The notes beneath the pieces are model-generated. The model made no database searches. It was not told the origin of the DNA and worked only from the letters and a program-made list of their open reading frames with translations. From assembly GCA_964630925.1 (NCBI GenBank), contig CAZVZK010000100.1, positions 1 through 36,505 of the forward strand: a DNA stretch of 36,505 nt. Direction: 5' to 3'. How positions within the stretch are numbered: the stretch's first letter is position 1; each line of letters opens with the position of its first letter. Both the position numbers and the translations under genes were made by a program. Of the stretch, positions 13,930 to 21,598 are shown in pieces. Source of the DNA: RGDT01 sp964630925 (GTDB taxonomy: Bacteria > Planctomycetota > Planctomycetia > Gemmatales > Gemmataceae).

Positions 13930-15264
13930 CTACCTCGGGTCGATCACGCGGCCCATGAACAGGATCGTCCCCGTCTTCTGGTCGCGGATCACGAACAGGA
14001 ACGGGTGGTCCGCCTTCACCTCCGGGATGAAGGGCCGCACAGGCTCCCCGAAAGGCGCCGCGCTCAGGGCCACTGCCGCTTCGACGGCGGTGACGGCGGC
14101 CGCCTCGGTGCCCTGCTCGTCCACCGCCACGAATGTCTTGTGCTCGACGCGGCTGATGTGGAGCTTCTCCATTGGGTCGCTCGTCTCGCGGATGCCCCCG
14201 AAGTCCGCGCCGAACGGCTCCAAGGCCCGAGTCATGCCGAGCGAGTGCAGCGCGGGCTTCATCGGATGGCCCGTGGCCAGCCGGAACTTCGGGAGGTGAG
14301 CGTAGGCATCCCGCTCGGAGAGCCGATACACGCAGGGGTACAACTTGCCCTCCGCCAGGAGCTTCTCAAGAGCCGGCAGGCCTGCGGCCGAGCGGGGCAG
14401 AACGACCACCATCGATAGGCCGCCCTTGTACGGCATCTCCAGCACCTGGAACCCGCCCTCGCCTGGGTAGGAGCGCGTCTTCGCGTCGGACGACTCGTGC
14501 CACGGTGTGTCGAAGGGCGTCCCGGCGGCCTCGAAGGCGCCGTACCGCCCGCCTTTCAGCATCTGGCTCATCATCGACACGGACGCCTTCGTCCGGCCGT
14601 TGACGAGGAAGTCCGCCTTCTCGGTGCTCCCGACCTCGAACGGCCTGGCCCACTGGCCCCTGAAGTACACCGCGTTCGTCAGGACGAGGCGGGCGTCCTT
14701 GTTGGCGTCCGGTAGGATCTCCTTGATCCGCCCGCGCGTCTGGCCGGCGGCCCAGGCGTTGATCTGCAGGCGGGCATCCTCGGCGTTCTTCCGGAAGTCC
14801 ACGCCGTACACGCCCGTCCTGTAGTGCGCCGTGATCGTGTTGAGGTAGCCCTTCACGACGGGCGTGTTGTTATCCACCCACAGGGCGTTCGCCACCTTCA
14901 GCTCGTGCCCGGCGTCCTTGTCGTTGAAACGCTCATTCACCGCCGCGACGCCGGCGTGGATCGGGCCGAGCCTGCCGGGCAGGCCGCACCCCACGGGGTA
15001 ACGCAACGCCTTCACCATCTGCGAGGCGGTCTCGCCGCGAGCGCCCTCGGCGGCCATGCTCAACGCGCTGAACATCGAGTACGGGGAGAAGAACAGGTTT
15101 TTCCCCGGCTCCTGCGCCGCGAGCCTGCCATACAGGTCTACGGCGAACGAGACGCTCGCCGACGGGACGGGATTCTCCGGCCGCGGTGGCAGGGTCGGCG
15201 CTGGACCTGCGACGGCGGGGGCAGCCAGGCAGAGGAGCGCGAGAGGGCACAAGGATCGCCGCAT
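13930..15264 (-). CDS. Secreted serpin (serine protease inhibitor)
   Basis: A 444-residue protein with a signal peptide, MRRSLCPLALLCLAAPAVAG. ATG 15264 has AAGGAG seven bases upstream. The serpin fold is complete: NLFFSPYSMFSALSMAAEGARGETASQMVKAL near the N-terminus, LVLTNAVYFRGQWARPF in the core, the hinge VAVDEQGTEAAAVTAV (around residues 379-394), and the end DHPFLFVIRDQKTGTILFMGRVIDP. The hinge is rich in small residues (GTEAAAVTA), as needed for loop insertion, so it should be inhibitory. The reactive loop that follows (EAAVALSAAPF) is Ala/Leu/Val-rich, suggesting elastase- or subtilisin-like targets; the exact P1 is not certain. Secretion and the large alpha-2-macroglobulin elsewhere in the window fit defence against extracellular proteases. 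Confidence 0.95.
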   Translation of the reverse strand: MRRSLCPLALLCLAAPAVAGPAPTLPPRPENPVPSASVSFAVDLYGRLAAQEPGKNLFFSPYSMFSALSMAAEGARGETASQMVKALRYPVGCGLPGRLGPIHAGVAAVNERFNDKDAGHELKVANALWVDNNTPVVKGYLNTITAHYRTGVYGVDFRKNAEDARLQINAWAAGQTRGRIKEILPDANKDARLVLTNAVYFRGQWARPFEVGSTEKADFLVNGRTKASVSMMSQMLKGGRYGAFEAAGTPFDTPWHESSDAKTRSYPGEGGFQVLEMPYKGGLSMVVVLPRSAAGLPALEKLLAEGKLYPCVYRLSERDAYAHLPKFRLATGHPMKPALHSLGMTRALEPFGADFGGIRETSDPMEKLHISRVEHKTFVAVDEQGTEAAAVTAVEAAVALSAAPFGEPVRPFIPEVKADHPFLFVIRDQKTGTILFMGRVIDPR

Positions 15265-15369
15265 GGGCACTCCTTCGCGGAGGTGCGGGCGCGGCGTTGC
15301 CCATACCCGCGCGGCCACAGCCACGCAAGGCGACTCGTAGCCGTTCCCACGACGACTGGAGTTGGACGA

Positions 15370-15533
15370 AATGAGACGGTGGTTGCGGCTGGCGCGGCGG
15401 CGTCGGCGGTCTGACCACTTGGCCTGCAATGCAAATTCCGCCAGGAATTTGCATTTCAAGGGGTGTGAGGGGGGGTGCAATGCAATGCAATTCGCCTCGC
15501 CCGGCCACACCGCCCGTCTACTTCCGTCTCATT
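15370..15533. repeat. MITE-like element, copy B (164 bp)
   Basis: Bounded by perfect 10-bp terminal inverted repeats, AATGAGACGG and CCGTCTCATT. The interior, on the minus strand, has TTGCATTGCATTGCA, a C-run, and a hairpin GCAAATTCC-TGGC-GGAATTTGC (nine base pairs). It matches copy A at 21146-21311 over its whole length, in the opposite orientation. It has no coding capacity and lies in the gap upstream of the serpin gene. Target-site duplications were not evident. Confidence 0.85.
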
Positions 15534-15560
15534 GCCACACCAGGCTCAACGGTACGACGG

Positions 15561-16274
15561 CTACTCCTTCGCCTTCGCCGGCTCCTTGCCCTCGTACTGC
15601 GTCAGCTTGCGCCAGAACGGCTTCATCCACGGCGGCAGCTTGCAGCAGAACCGCTCCGGCGGCGACTGCCCCACCTGCACCCGGTCGCCCGGCATCAGCC
15701 GCACGTTCGTCCGCGTCTCCTGCTTCACCAGGATCGCGTGCAGATCGACGAGGAACACCTCCGGCGGCACCCCGTCCGCGACGTGCGGACGCACCACACG
15801 CACGTCGAGCAGGTCGGCCCCCGTGATCTTGCCCGCCCGCTTGAGCAGGTCCACCACCGTCTCCGGCCCCCGGTACGGCAGCGCCTGCTGCATCACCCCG
15901 TTGGGGCCGTCGAGGAACAACTGCTGGCTCTCGTGCTTCGTCACGCGCACCGTGACCTCGGCGTCTGGGACGTGCAGCTCGCGGGCGATCAGCCGGGCGA
16001 TGTCCGGGGCGATCTGCCCCGCCGCCGGCACCTCCGCCCCCGCCGCCAGCCAAACCGTCCCCTCCACAGTCACGGGACGCTCCCCGCAGCAATCCGGCCG
16101 CGACGCCACCCGCACATCCAGCGTGTCAGGGAACCGGACGAGGTAACGGGCGTTCAGGTTCTGCGCCGCCGCCGACGGCTGCGCCTCGCGGAACGCCTTC
16201 TCGACGGTCATCCGCTTCGTCGCGCACCCGCCGGCGAGCAGACACGCACCCAGAAGCCAGCCCCAACGCCCCAT
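15561..16274 (-). CDS. Polysaccharide export outer-membrane lipoprotein (Wza-like)
   Basis: A 237-residue protein. ATG 16274 gives a lipoprotein signal, MGRWGWLLGACLLAGGC, with lipobox LAGGC; AAGGGAG lies about twelve bases upstream. The Poly_export domain (NLNARYLVRFPDTLDVRVAS... VEGTVWLAAGAEVPAAGQIAPDIARLIARELHVPDAEVTVRV) is followed by an SLBB-like beta-grasp segment and a second domain ending RLMPGDRVQVGQSP. Such proteins form the outer-membrane channel for capsule or exopolysaccharide. It is shorter than Wza (about 380 residues), and no glycosyltransferases or tyrosine kinase are adjacent, so it is an orphan copy. A Cys-rich stretch near the C-terminus (RFCCKLPPWM) is typical of planctomycete versions. 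Confidence 0.85.
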   Translation of the reverse strand: MGRWGWLLGACLLAGGCATKRMTVEKAFREAQPSAAAQNLNARYLVRFPDTLDVRVASRPDCCGERPVTVEGTVWLAAGAEVPAAGQIAPDIARLIARELHVPDAEVTVRVTKHESQQLFLDGPNGVMQQALPYRGPETVVDLLKRAGKITGADLLDVRVVRPHVADGVPPEVFLVDLHAILVKQETRTNVRLMPGDRVQVGQSPPERFCCKLPPWMKPFWRKLTQYEGKEPAKAKE

Positions 16275-16387
16275 GTCGGCAGGCACTCCCTTGCCCAATC
16301 GATAACATCGGACGGCGGGGGTGACGGAATTCACCCGCGCCCTAAGATACGCTAATCCCCATATCCCCCAACGCAAGAGGTACTGTC

Positions 16388-17863
16388 ATGACGACGGCGA
16401 CCCAGAAGCGCGTCGCGGCCACGCCCGCCATCCGCGAGACCCGCCACTTCATCAACGGCCAGTTCGTGGACCCCGCCGAGGGCGGCTCGTTCGACACGTA
16501 CAACCCCGCCACCGGCGAGGTCATCGCCAAGGTGGCCGCCGGCACCGCGAAGGACGTGGACCGCGCCGTCAAGGCCGCCCGGACCGCCCTGGAGGGCCGG
16601 GCGTGGGCGGGCATGGACGCCGCCGAGCGTGGCCGGCTCCTCTACAAGCTCGCCGACCTGTTCGAGAAGAACGCCGACGAGCTGGCCCGCCTGGAGTCGC
16701 TCAACTGCGGCAAGACGATCCGCGACAGCCGCGGCGACCTCGTCGGCGTGGTCAACACCCTGCGCTACTACGCCGGCTGGGCCGACAAGATCGAGGGCCG
16801 CACGCCGCCCGTGCGCGGGCCGTTCCTCAGCTACACGCTGCGCCAGCCGGTGGGCGTGGTCGGGCAGATCATCCCCTGGAACTTCCCGTTGCTCATGCTC
16901 GCGTGGAAGTGGGGCCCGGCCCTCGCCTGCGGTAACACCATCGTGATGAAGCCCGCCGAGCAGACGCCGCTGACCGCCCTGAAGGCCGCCGAGCTGGCCG
17001 CCGAGGCTGGCTTCCCCAACGGCGTCATCAACATCATCAACGGCATGGGCGAGACCGCCGGCGCGGCGATGGTCGTCCACCCCGACATCGACAAGATCGC
17101 GTTCACCGGCCACGTCGACACGGCCAAGATCATCCAGAAGGCGGCCGCCGACACCCTGAAGCGGATGACGTTCGAGCTGGGCGGCAAGTCGCCCAACGTG
17201 ATCTTCGCCGACTGCGACATGAACCAGGCGGTGGAGGGCGCGTTCCACGCCATCTACTTCCATGGCGGGCAGTGCTGCACCGCCGGAAGCCGCATCTTCG
17301 TTGAGGAGAAGATCCACCAGGAGTTCACCGAGCGCCTGGCCGAGAAGTCGAAGGAGCGGAAGATCGGCGACCCGATGGACGAGGCGACGGAGCAGGGCCC
17401 GCAGGTGTCGCAGGAGCAGATGGACAAGATCCTGAAGTACTGCGACCTGGGCACGAAGCAGGGCGCCACGCTCATGACGGGCGGCGTGCGCTTCGGCAAG
17501 AAGGGCTTCTTCGTCGAGCCGACGGTGTTCGACAACGTCAAGGACGACATGGACATCGCCAAGGACGAGATCTTCGGCCCGGTGGCGTCGGTGCTGCCGT
17601 TCAAGAGCTACGACGAGATGATCAAGCGGGCCAACAACACCTCCTACGGCCTGGCGGCGGCGATCTTCACGAAGAACATCGACAAGGCGCTGCAGTACGC
17701 CAAGGACGTGAAGGCGGGAACTGTGTGGGTGAACTGCTACCACATCGTGGACACGACGACGCCGTTCGGCGGCTTCAAGATGTCCGGCCAGGGCCGCGAG
17801 AACGGCGAGGCGGCGCTGGAGCACTACACGGAGACGAAGACGGTGACGATCAAGGTCGGCTGA
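16388..17863 (+). CDS. NAD(P)-dependent aldehyde dehydrogenase
   Basis: A 491-residue aldehyde dehydrogenase superfamily member of full length. Key residues: Asn165 in PWNFPLLM, the cofactor-binding segment VMKPAEQTPLTAL (Lys188), Glu263 in FELGGKSPN, the catalytic Cys in GGQCCTAGSR (Cys297, second of the pair), and the late EIFGPVASVLPF motif. It looks closest to ALDH1/2-like or betaine-aldehyde-type enzymes that oxidise aldehydes to carboxylic acids. The Rossmann turn is FTGHVDTAKII, where the usual sequence is FTGSTEVGK; this is unusual and may affect cofactor preference. It is a single-gene unit with no pathway neighbours, so the substrate is not predictable. Confidence 0.95.
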   Translation: MTTATQKRVAATPAIRETRHFINGQFVDPAEGGSFDTYNPATGEVIAKVAAGTAKDVDRAVKAARTALEGRAWAGMDAAERGRLLYKLADLFEKNADELARLESLNCGKTIRDSRGDLVGVVNTLRYYAGWADKIEGRTPPVRGPFLSYTLRQPVGVVGQIIPWNFPLLMLAWKWGPALACGNTIVMKPAEQTPLTALKAAELAAEAGFPNGVINIINGMGETAGAAMVVHPDIDKIAFTGHVDTAKIIQKAAADTLKRMTFELGGKSPNVIFADCDMNQAVEGAFHAIYFHGGQCCTAGSRIFVEEKIHQEFTERLAEKSKERKIGDPMDEATEQGPQVSQEQMDKILKYCDLGTKQGATLMTGGVRFGKKGFFVEPTVFDNVKDDMDIAKDEIFGPVASVLPFKSYDEMIKRANNTSYGLAAAIFTKNIDKALQYAKDVKAGTVWVNCYHIVDTTTPFGGFKMSGQGRENGEAALEHYTETKTVTIKVG

Positions 17864-17902
17864 CGGTGTCAGGAGCGTGAGCGGATCCTGGCGAGCGGGG
17901 TC

Positions 17903-18069
17903 GCGTCAGCGCCCCGAGCCGCACAGCGTCAGCGCCTCTCTGACTGAAAGCGCATCGAGAGCCGGAGCCGCTGACGCTCCACTCAGGGCGCTGACGCATC
18001 CCCGCTCGCCCGATCCAGATGCGCTGACTCTCCACTCGGGGCGCTGACGCATCCCCGCTCGCCCGAATC
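17903..18069. repeat. Cluster of GCTGACGC motifs with 46-bp direct repeat
   Basis: The 242-bp gap between aldehyde dehydrogenase and the next gene holds six copies of GCTGACGC or its complement (starts near 17903, 17926, 17970, 17990, 18023 in variant form, and 18043). Two 46/47-bp near-identical direct repeats (17971-18016 and 18024-18069) and a hairpin with arms AGCGTCAGCG (17925-17934) and CGCTGACGCT (17969-17978) overlap this. It is probably an expanding intergenic repeat, possibly a terminator and regulator-binding region. Confidence 0.8.
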
Positions 18070-18072
18070 CGC

Positions 18073-18078
18073 TATAAT
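18073..18078 (+). promoter_or_regulatory. -10 element TATAAT before the PLP enzyme gene
   Basis: A perfect TATAAT preceded by GC, 28 bp before the ATG at 18106. No -35 at 16-18 bp; the upstream direct repeat ends just before it, so the repeat may supply activator sites. Confidence 0.4.
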
Positions 18079-18105
18079 GGCCCGCACACCCACGGGCCTC
18101 CCCCC

Positions 18106-19224
18106 ATGACCGACCACTACGCCATCGCCGACACCTCCGGCATCCTCTCGCCCGGCCTGGTGTTCTTCGCGGACCTCATCCGCCGCAACATCGCCCGCAT
18201 GGTCGAGATGGCCGGCGGCGCCGCCCGCCTCCGCCCCCACGTCAAGACCCACAAGTGCCCCGAGGTCGCCAAACTCGAGATCGCCGCCGGCATCACCAAG
18301 CACAAGGCCGCCACCCTCGCCGAGGCCGAGATGCTCGCCCGCTGCGGCGTCGAAGACGTCCTCATCTCCTACCCCCTCGTCGGCCCCAACTGCCAGCGCC
18401 TCGCGAAGCTCATCCACGCCTACCCCGAGACGAAGTTCTCGTGTCTCATCGATCACCCGCTTTCCGCCGAGGCCCTCTCCGCCGCGATGCAGAAGGCAGG
18501 CACGTCGGCCGGGTTCTACCTCGACCTCGACGTGGGCCAACACCGCACCGGCATCGCCACGGGGCCCGAGGCCGCCGCCCTGTACGCCCACGCCGCCAAA
18601 CTGCCCGGCCTGCGTGCCGAGGGCCTGCACGTCTACGACGGCCACAACCACCAGGAGGCCTACGCCGACCGGGAGAAGGCAGCCCTCACCCTCCTCGGCC
18701 CCGCCCTCAACCTCCGCGAGGCCCTCAAGCGCGACGGCCTGCCGGCCGGGCGCGTCGTGTGCGGCGGCACGCCCACCTTCCCCGTCTTCGCCCGCCAGGA
18801 CTTCCCAGGCCTGGAGTGCTCCCCCGGCACGCTCGTGCTGAACGATAACGGCTACGGCAGCAAGTTCGCCGACCTGTCCGGCTTCGTCCCGGCGGCGCTC
18901 ATCCTGACGCGGGTCATCAGCCGCCCCACGCCGACACGCGTGACGTTCGACCTCGGATACAAGGCGGTCGCCAGCGACCCGCCGGCGGGCAGGCGCCTGA
19001 TCCTGCTGGGGATGCCGGCCCATGAACAGGTCCTGCAGAACGAGGAGCATCTGGTGATCGAGACGCCGGACGCCGGCCGGCTCAGGCCGGGCGACGAGGC
19101 GCTGGCGATCCCGCAGCACATCTGCCCCACGGTGGCGATGCACCAGCGGGCCTGGGTCGTCGAGGGCGGAAAGGTGACGGGCACGTGGGCCATCACCGGC
19201 CGTGACCGCTTCCTGAGTGTTTGA
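18106..19224 (+). CDS. PLP- and metal-dependent D-serine dehydratase / D-threonine aldolase family enzyme
   Basis: A 372-residue fold-type III PLP enzyme (alanine racemase-like barrel). The PLP lysine is Lys47 in RPHVKTHKCPE, the signature of this family. The barrel continues with GFYLDLDVGQHRTGI and GLHVYDGHNHQEAY, and the phosphate-binding region is VVCGGTPTFPVF. Near the C-terminus PQHICPTVAMH places His338 and Cys340 as metal ligands. In this family a His/Cys pair is reported for zinc-dependent D-serine dehydratase and His/Asp for D-threonine aldolase, so dehydratase-like activity (D-Ser to pyruvate and ammonia) is slightly favoured. There are no pathway neighbours; the next gene starts 16 bp later but appears unrelated. 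Confidence 0.9.
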   Translation: MTDHYAIADTSGILSPGLVFFADLIRRNIARMVEMAGGAARLRPHVKTHKCPEVAKLEIAAGITKHKAATLAEAEMLARCGVEDVLISYPLVGPNCQRLAKLIHAYPETKFSCLIDHPLSAEALSAAMQKAGTSAGFYLDLDVGQHRTGIATGPEAAALYAHAAKLPGLRAEGLHVYDGHNHQEAYADREKAALTLLGPALNLREALKRDGLPAGRVVCGGTPTFPVFARQDFPGLECSPGTLVLNDNGYGSKFADLSGFVPAALILTRVISRPTPTRVTFDLGYKAVASDPPAGRRLILLGMPAHEQVLQNEEHLVIETPDAGRLRPGDEALAIPQHICPTVAMHQRAWVVEGGKVTGTWAITGRDRFLSV

Positions 19225-19240
19225 CGTTGGAGGCCGTCCG

Positions 19241-19615
19241 ATGCCCTTGCTCGTCATGCTCCTGGCCGTGTACGCCGACCCGTCCCCCGAGCCGCCGCCG
19301 GCCAAGGAGACGGCGGCACAGCTCCTCAAGCGGATCGCCGCCCTGCCGGGTGCCGTGACCTCCAAGAAGCTGGGCGTCACCGACGGCACGGTCATGCTCT
19401 ACAAGGAGATGCTGGGGCGGGCGCCCACACCGGAGGAGCGCGTGCGCATGGCGGCGTTCATCGAAAAGAACGGCGCCAAGGCCGAGGCGGCGTGGCGCGA
19501 CATCACCTGGGCGCTGGCCAACTCGAAGGAGTTCATGACGCGGCACAAGATCGAAGTGGCGGCGGCGCTCAAGATGGGCGAGGAGCTGCAGGCCATCTGG
19601 GCCAAGTCGAAGTGA
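19241..19615 (+). CDS. Small secreted protein resembling the C-terminal module of PSD1/DUF1553 proteins
   Basis: A 124-residue protein; ATG 19241 has GGAGG a few bases upstream. It starts with a signal peptide (MPLLVMLLAVYADPSPEP). The body, MLYKEMLGRAPTPEERVRMAAFIEKNG ... AWRDITWALANSKEFMTRH, matches the end of the large planctomycete PSD1/DUF1553 cytochrome-like proteins, where the LGRxPTPEE and LLWALxNSKEFLxxH signatures end the protein. Here that module stands alone, without the DUF1549 or DUF1553 domains. It is either an independent small periplasmic protein or a trimmed descendant. It lies 68 bp upstream of pyrH. Confidence 0.75.
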   Translation: MPLLVMLLAVYADPSPEPPPAKETAAQLLKRIAALPGAVTSKKLGVTDGTVMLYKEMLGRAPTPEERVRMAAFIEKNGAKAEAAWRDITWALANSKEFMTRHKIEVAAALKMGEELQAIWAKSK

Positions 19616-19640
19616 CGGCCCACGCGCGGGCCGCTATAAT
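19612..19640 (+). promoter_or_regulatory. Putative promoter of pyrH-frr
   Basis: GTGACG and a perfect TATAAT are separated by 17 bp; the -10 ends 43 bp before the pyrH ATG. The -35 overlaps the stop of the previous gene. It is one of the two best promoter candidates in the window. Confidence 0.5.
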
Positions 19641-19682
19641 CGCCTTCGGCAGCGCCCTGATCGGACGAGGTGCATAGCGGCC

Positions 19683-20444
19683 ATGGAAGAGCAACCCCCG
19701 CCGGGCGGCAACGCGTCGCCGCCCAGGTACAGGCGTGTCGTCTTGAAGCTGAGCGGCGAGGCATTCGGCCACGCGGGCAAGAACAGCGGCATCTCCATCG
19801 ACGAGACCCTCAAGATCGCCGAGGTGGCCATCCGCGTCGTCAAGCGCGGCGTGCAGCTCGCCATCGTCGTCGGCGGCGGCAACATCCTGCGTGGCTCCCA
19901 GTTCGCCGCCGGCGGCGAGGTCATCAAGGAGGCCACCGCCCACTACATGGGCATGCTGGCGACCGTGATGAACGGCCTGGCCCTGCAATCGGCCCTCGAA
20001 AAACTCGGCGCCCAGACCCGTCTCCAGTCAGCCATCCGCATGGACAGCGTGGCCGAGCCGTTCCTCCCGCGCCGCGCCGTGCGTCACCTGGAGAAGGGCC
20101 GCATCGTCATCCTCGCGGGCGGGACGGGCAACCCGTTCGTGACCACCGACACCGCCGCCGCCCAGCGGGCCCGCGACCTGGACGCCGAGATCCTCCTCAA
20201 GGCCACGACGGTGGAGGGCATCTACAGCGAGGACCCGCGGCTGAACCCGCACGCGGTCTTCCACCAGCGTCTGACCTACGGCCAGATCCTGCGCGACAAC
20301 CTGCGTGTCATGGACATGCAGGCCATCAGCACCTGCCGCGACGGCAGGCTGCCGATCCTCGTCTTCAACTTCAAGACGCCGGGCAACATCGAGCGCGCCA
20401 TCGCCGGGGACGCGGTCGGCACGCTCGTGATGGAATCCTTCTGA
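19683..20444 (+). CDS. pyrH: UMP kinase
   Basis: A 253-residue amino-acid-kinase-fold UMP kinase, which converts UMP to UDP with ATP in pyrimidine synthesis. Motifs: YRRVVLKLSGEAFG (ATP-binding Lys/Gly), IVVGGGNILRG, THYMGMLATVMNGLALQ-type helix (ATAHYMGMLATVMNGLALQSAL), IVILAGGTGNPFVTTDTAAAQRA (UMP-binding), LLKATTVEGIYSEDP and the C-terminal VMDMQAISTCRDGRLPILVFNF. The N-terminus carries about fifteen extra residues (MEEQPPPGGNASPPR) compared with E. coli PyrH. It is followed 19 bp later by frr, the common bacterial order; tsf and rpsB, often upstream, are not in this window. Confidence 0.97.
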   Translation: MEEQPPPGGNASPPRYRRVVLKLSGEAFGHAGKNSGISIDETLKIAEVAIRVVKRGVQLAIVVGGGNILRGSQFAAGGEVIKEATAHYMGMLATVMNGLALQSALEKLGAQTRLQSAIRMDSVAEPFLPRRAVRHLEKGRIVILAGGTGNPFVTTDTAAAQRARDLDAEILLKATTVEGIYSEDPRLNPHAVFHQRLTYGQILRDNLRVMDMQAISTCRDGRLPILVFNFKTPGNIERAIAGDAVGTLVMESF

Positions 20445-20463
20445 ACCCCTCGGGACATCCGCC

Positions 20464-21024
20464 ATGACCACCAACGAGATCATCAAGGACACGGAAAGCC
20501 GCATGGAGAAGGCCGTCGAGGTTCTCATCAAGGAGCTGCGTGGCCTGCGCACCGGCCGCGCCAGCCCCGCCCTCCTCGACACCCTGCGCGTGGAGGCCTA
20601 CGGCTCCCCCATGCCCCTGAACCAACTGGCCCAGGTGACGACGCCGGACGCCCAGTCGCTCATGATCAAGCCGTTCGACGCCTCGACGCTCAAGGACATC
20701 GATAAGGCCATCCGGTCGAGCGACCTGGGCCTGGCGCCGAACAACGACGGCAAGGTGATCCGCCTCACGGTCCCGGCGATGTCGGGCGACCAGCGCAAGA
20801 AGCTCGTCGCGCAGCTCAAGAAGTCGGCGGAGGCGCAGAAGATCTCCTGCCGCAACATCCGCCGCGACGGCAACAAGCACTTCGACACGGCGGAGAAGAA
20901 CAAGGAGATGACCGAGGACGAGCGTGACAAGGGCAAGGAGAAGGTGCAGGCGCTCCTGAAGAAGTACGAGGAGCGTATCGACGAGCTGGAGGCGAAGAAG
21001 GCCAAGGAGATCATGGAGGGCTGA
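20464..21024 (+). CDS. frr: Ribosome recycling factor
   Basis: A 186-residue protein of standard length. It starts TTNEIIKDTESRMEKAVEVLIKELRGLRTGRASPALLD, contains the domain II strand VEAYGSPMPLNQLAQVTTPDAQSLMIKPFD, and ends with the long helix RRDGNKHFDTAEKNKEMTEDERDKGKEKVQALLKKYEERIDELEAKKAKEIMEG. RRF splits post-termination ribosomes with EF-G. It is cotranscribed with pyrH. Its stop codon lies in the loop of a perfect 7-bp hairpin. Confidence 0.97.
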   Translation: MTTNEIIKDTESRMEKAVEVLIKELRGLRTGRASPALLDTLRVEAYGSPMPLNQLAQVTTPDAQSLMIKPFDASTLKDIDKAIRSSDLGLAPNNDGKVIRLTVPAMSGDQRKKLVAQLKKSAEAQKISCRNIRRDGNKHFDTAEKNKEMTEDERDKGKEKVQALLKKYEERIDELEAKKAKEIMEG

Positions 21025-21032
21025 CGCCCTCC
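21015..21032 (+). terminator. Hairpin over the frr stop codon
   Basis: GGAGGGC-TGAC-GCCCTCC: seven perfect base pairs with the stop codon in the tetraloop. No T-run follows, so it may be a weak or factor-assisted terminator, or an RNA-stabilising 3' end. Confidence 0.4.
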
Positions 21033-21145
21033 AGGGGTCAGATGTCAGGGGGGTCAGGGGTGAGAAGAACAGCCGGCCGCCAGTGAGCAGCCAAGGACCG
21101 CCTCCCGCCGGCTATTCGCTACGTAACCGACCAGGCGGGTGTGGG

Positions 21146-21311
21146 TATTAGACGGGAGTGGACAGGTGGGATGGCCGGGGTGGTGCGGATCGCATTGCAT
21201 TGCACCCCCCCAGGCACACCCCCGCAATGCAAATCCCCGGCGGGAGTTGCATTTCACGGCGAGTGGTCAGGCCACCCACTCCCGTGCCGTGGCCGCCCTC
21301 CACGTCTCATT
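21146..21311. repeat. MITE-like element, copy A (166 bp)
   Basis: The ends are TATTAGACGG and ACGTCTCATT, near-matches to the perfect termini of copy B. Shared internal blocks: GCATTGCATTGCACC, a C-run, the hairpin GCAAATCCC-CGGC-GGGAGTTGC, and AGTGGTCAG toward the right end. It is noncoding and lies downstream of frr. Confidence 0.8.
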
Positions 21312-21348
21312 TTGTCTGACCCCACAGGTCGGGTGAACGGCTACCCCC

Positions 21349-21582
21349 AAGCTACAGGTCCTCGATTGGACCGACTGCGAGACGGCCTCCGTGGGCTTCG
21401 TCAAGACGCCGTTCAAGGACTACGTCGGGCTGCTCCGTTCGCCGGCCATCGCCCGCGTGGAGCGGATCATCTTGCGCGTGGAGCTGAGGAAGGCGGAGAG
21501 CCGCAAGCTGCTGGCGATCCGAAGCGAGGGCGTGACAATCGCCCCCGTTGACTCCTGGTACACACGCAACGAACAGACTCGA
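21349..21582 (+). pseudogene. Possible gene remnant
   Basis: One frame reads KLQVLDWTDCETASVGFVK, then TPFKDYVGLLRSPAIARVERIILRVE and on to VTIAPVDSWYTRNE: protein-like composition but no upstream start with a binding site, and it runs into the antisense of the DUF4058 gene. It may be the leftover end of a repeat-companion or leucine-rich-repeat protein. Weak call. The rest of the 574-bp gap holds only the frr hairpin and the MITE-like copy. Confidence 0.25.
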
Positions 21583-21598
21583 GGCACCCCTCTTGCCG

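Noticed and set aside
16352..17824. A 490-codon minus-strand frame opposite aldehyde dehydrogenase
   Set aside because: A shadow of an unmistakable enzyme gene; composition is His/Arg/Val-rich without motifs.
17971..18069. CRISPR-like pair of 46-bp repeats
   Set aside because: Only two copies, separated by seven bases, without cas genes; better explained as local duplication.
21146..21311. MITE-like element being a non-autonomous form of the IS630 element in this window
   Set aside because: Its termini (AATGAGACGG type) do not match the IS ends (CTGAGGAATGCG type), and flanking TA duplications were not clear.
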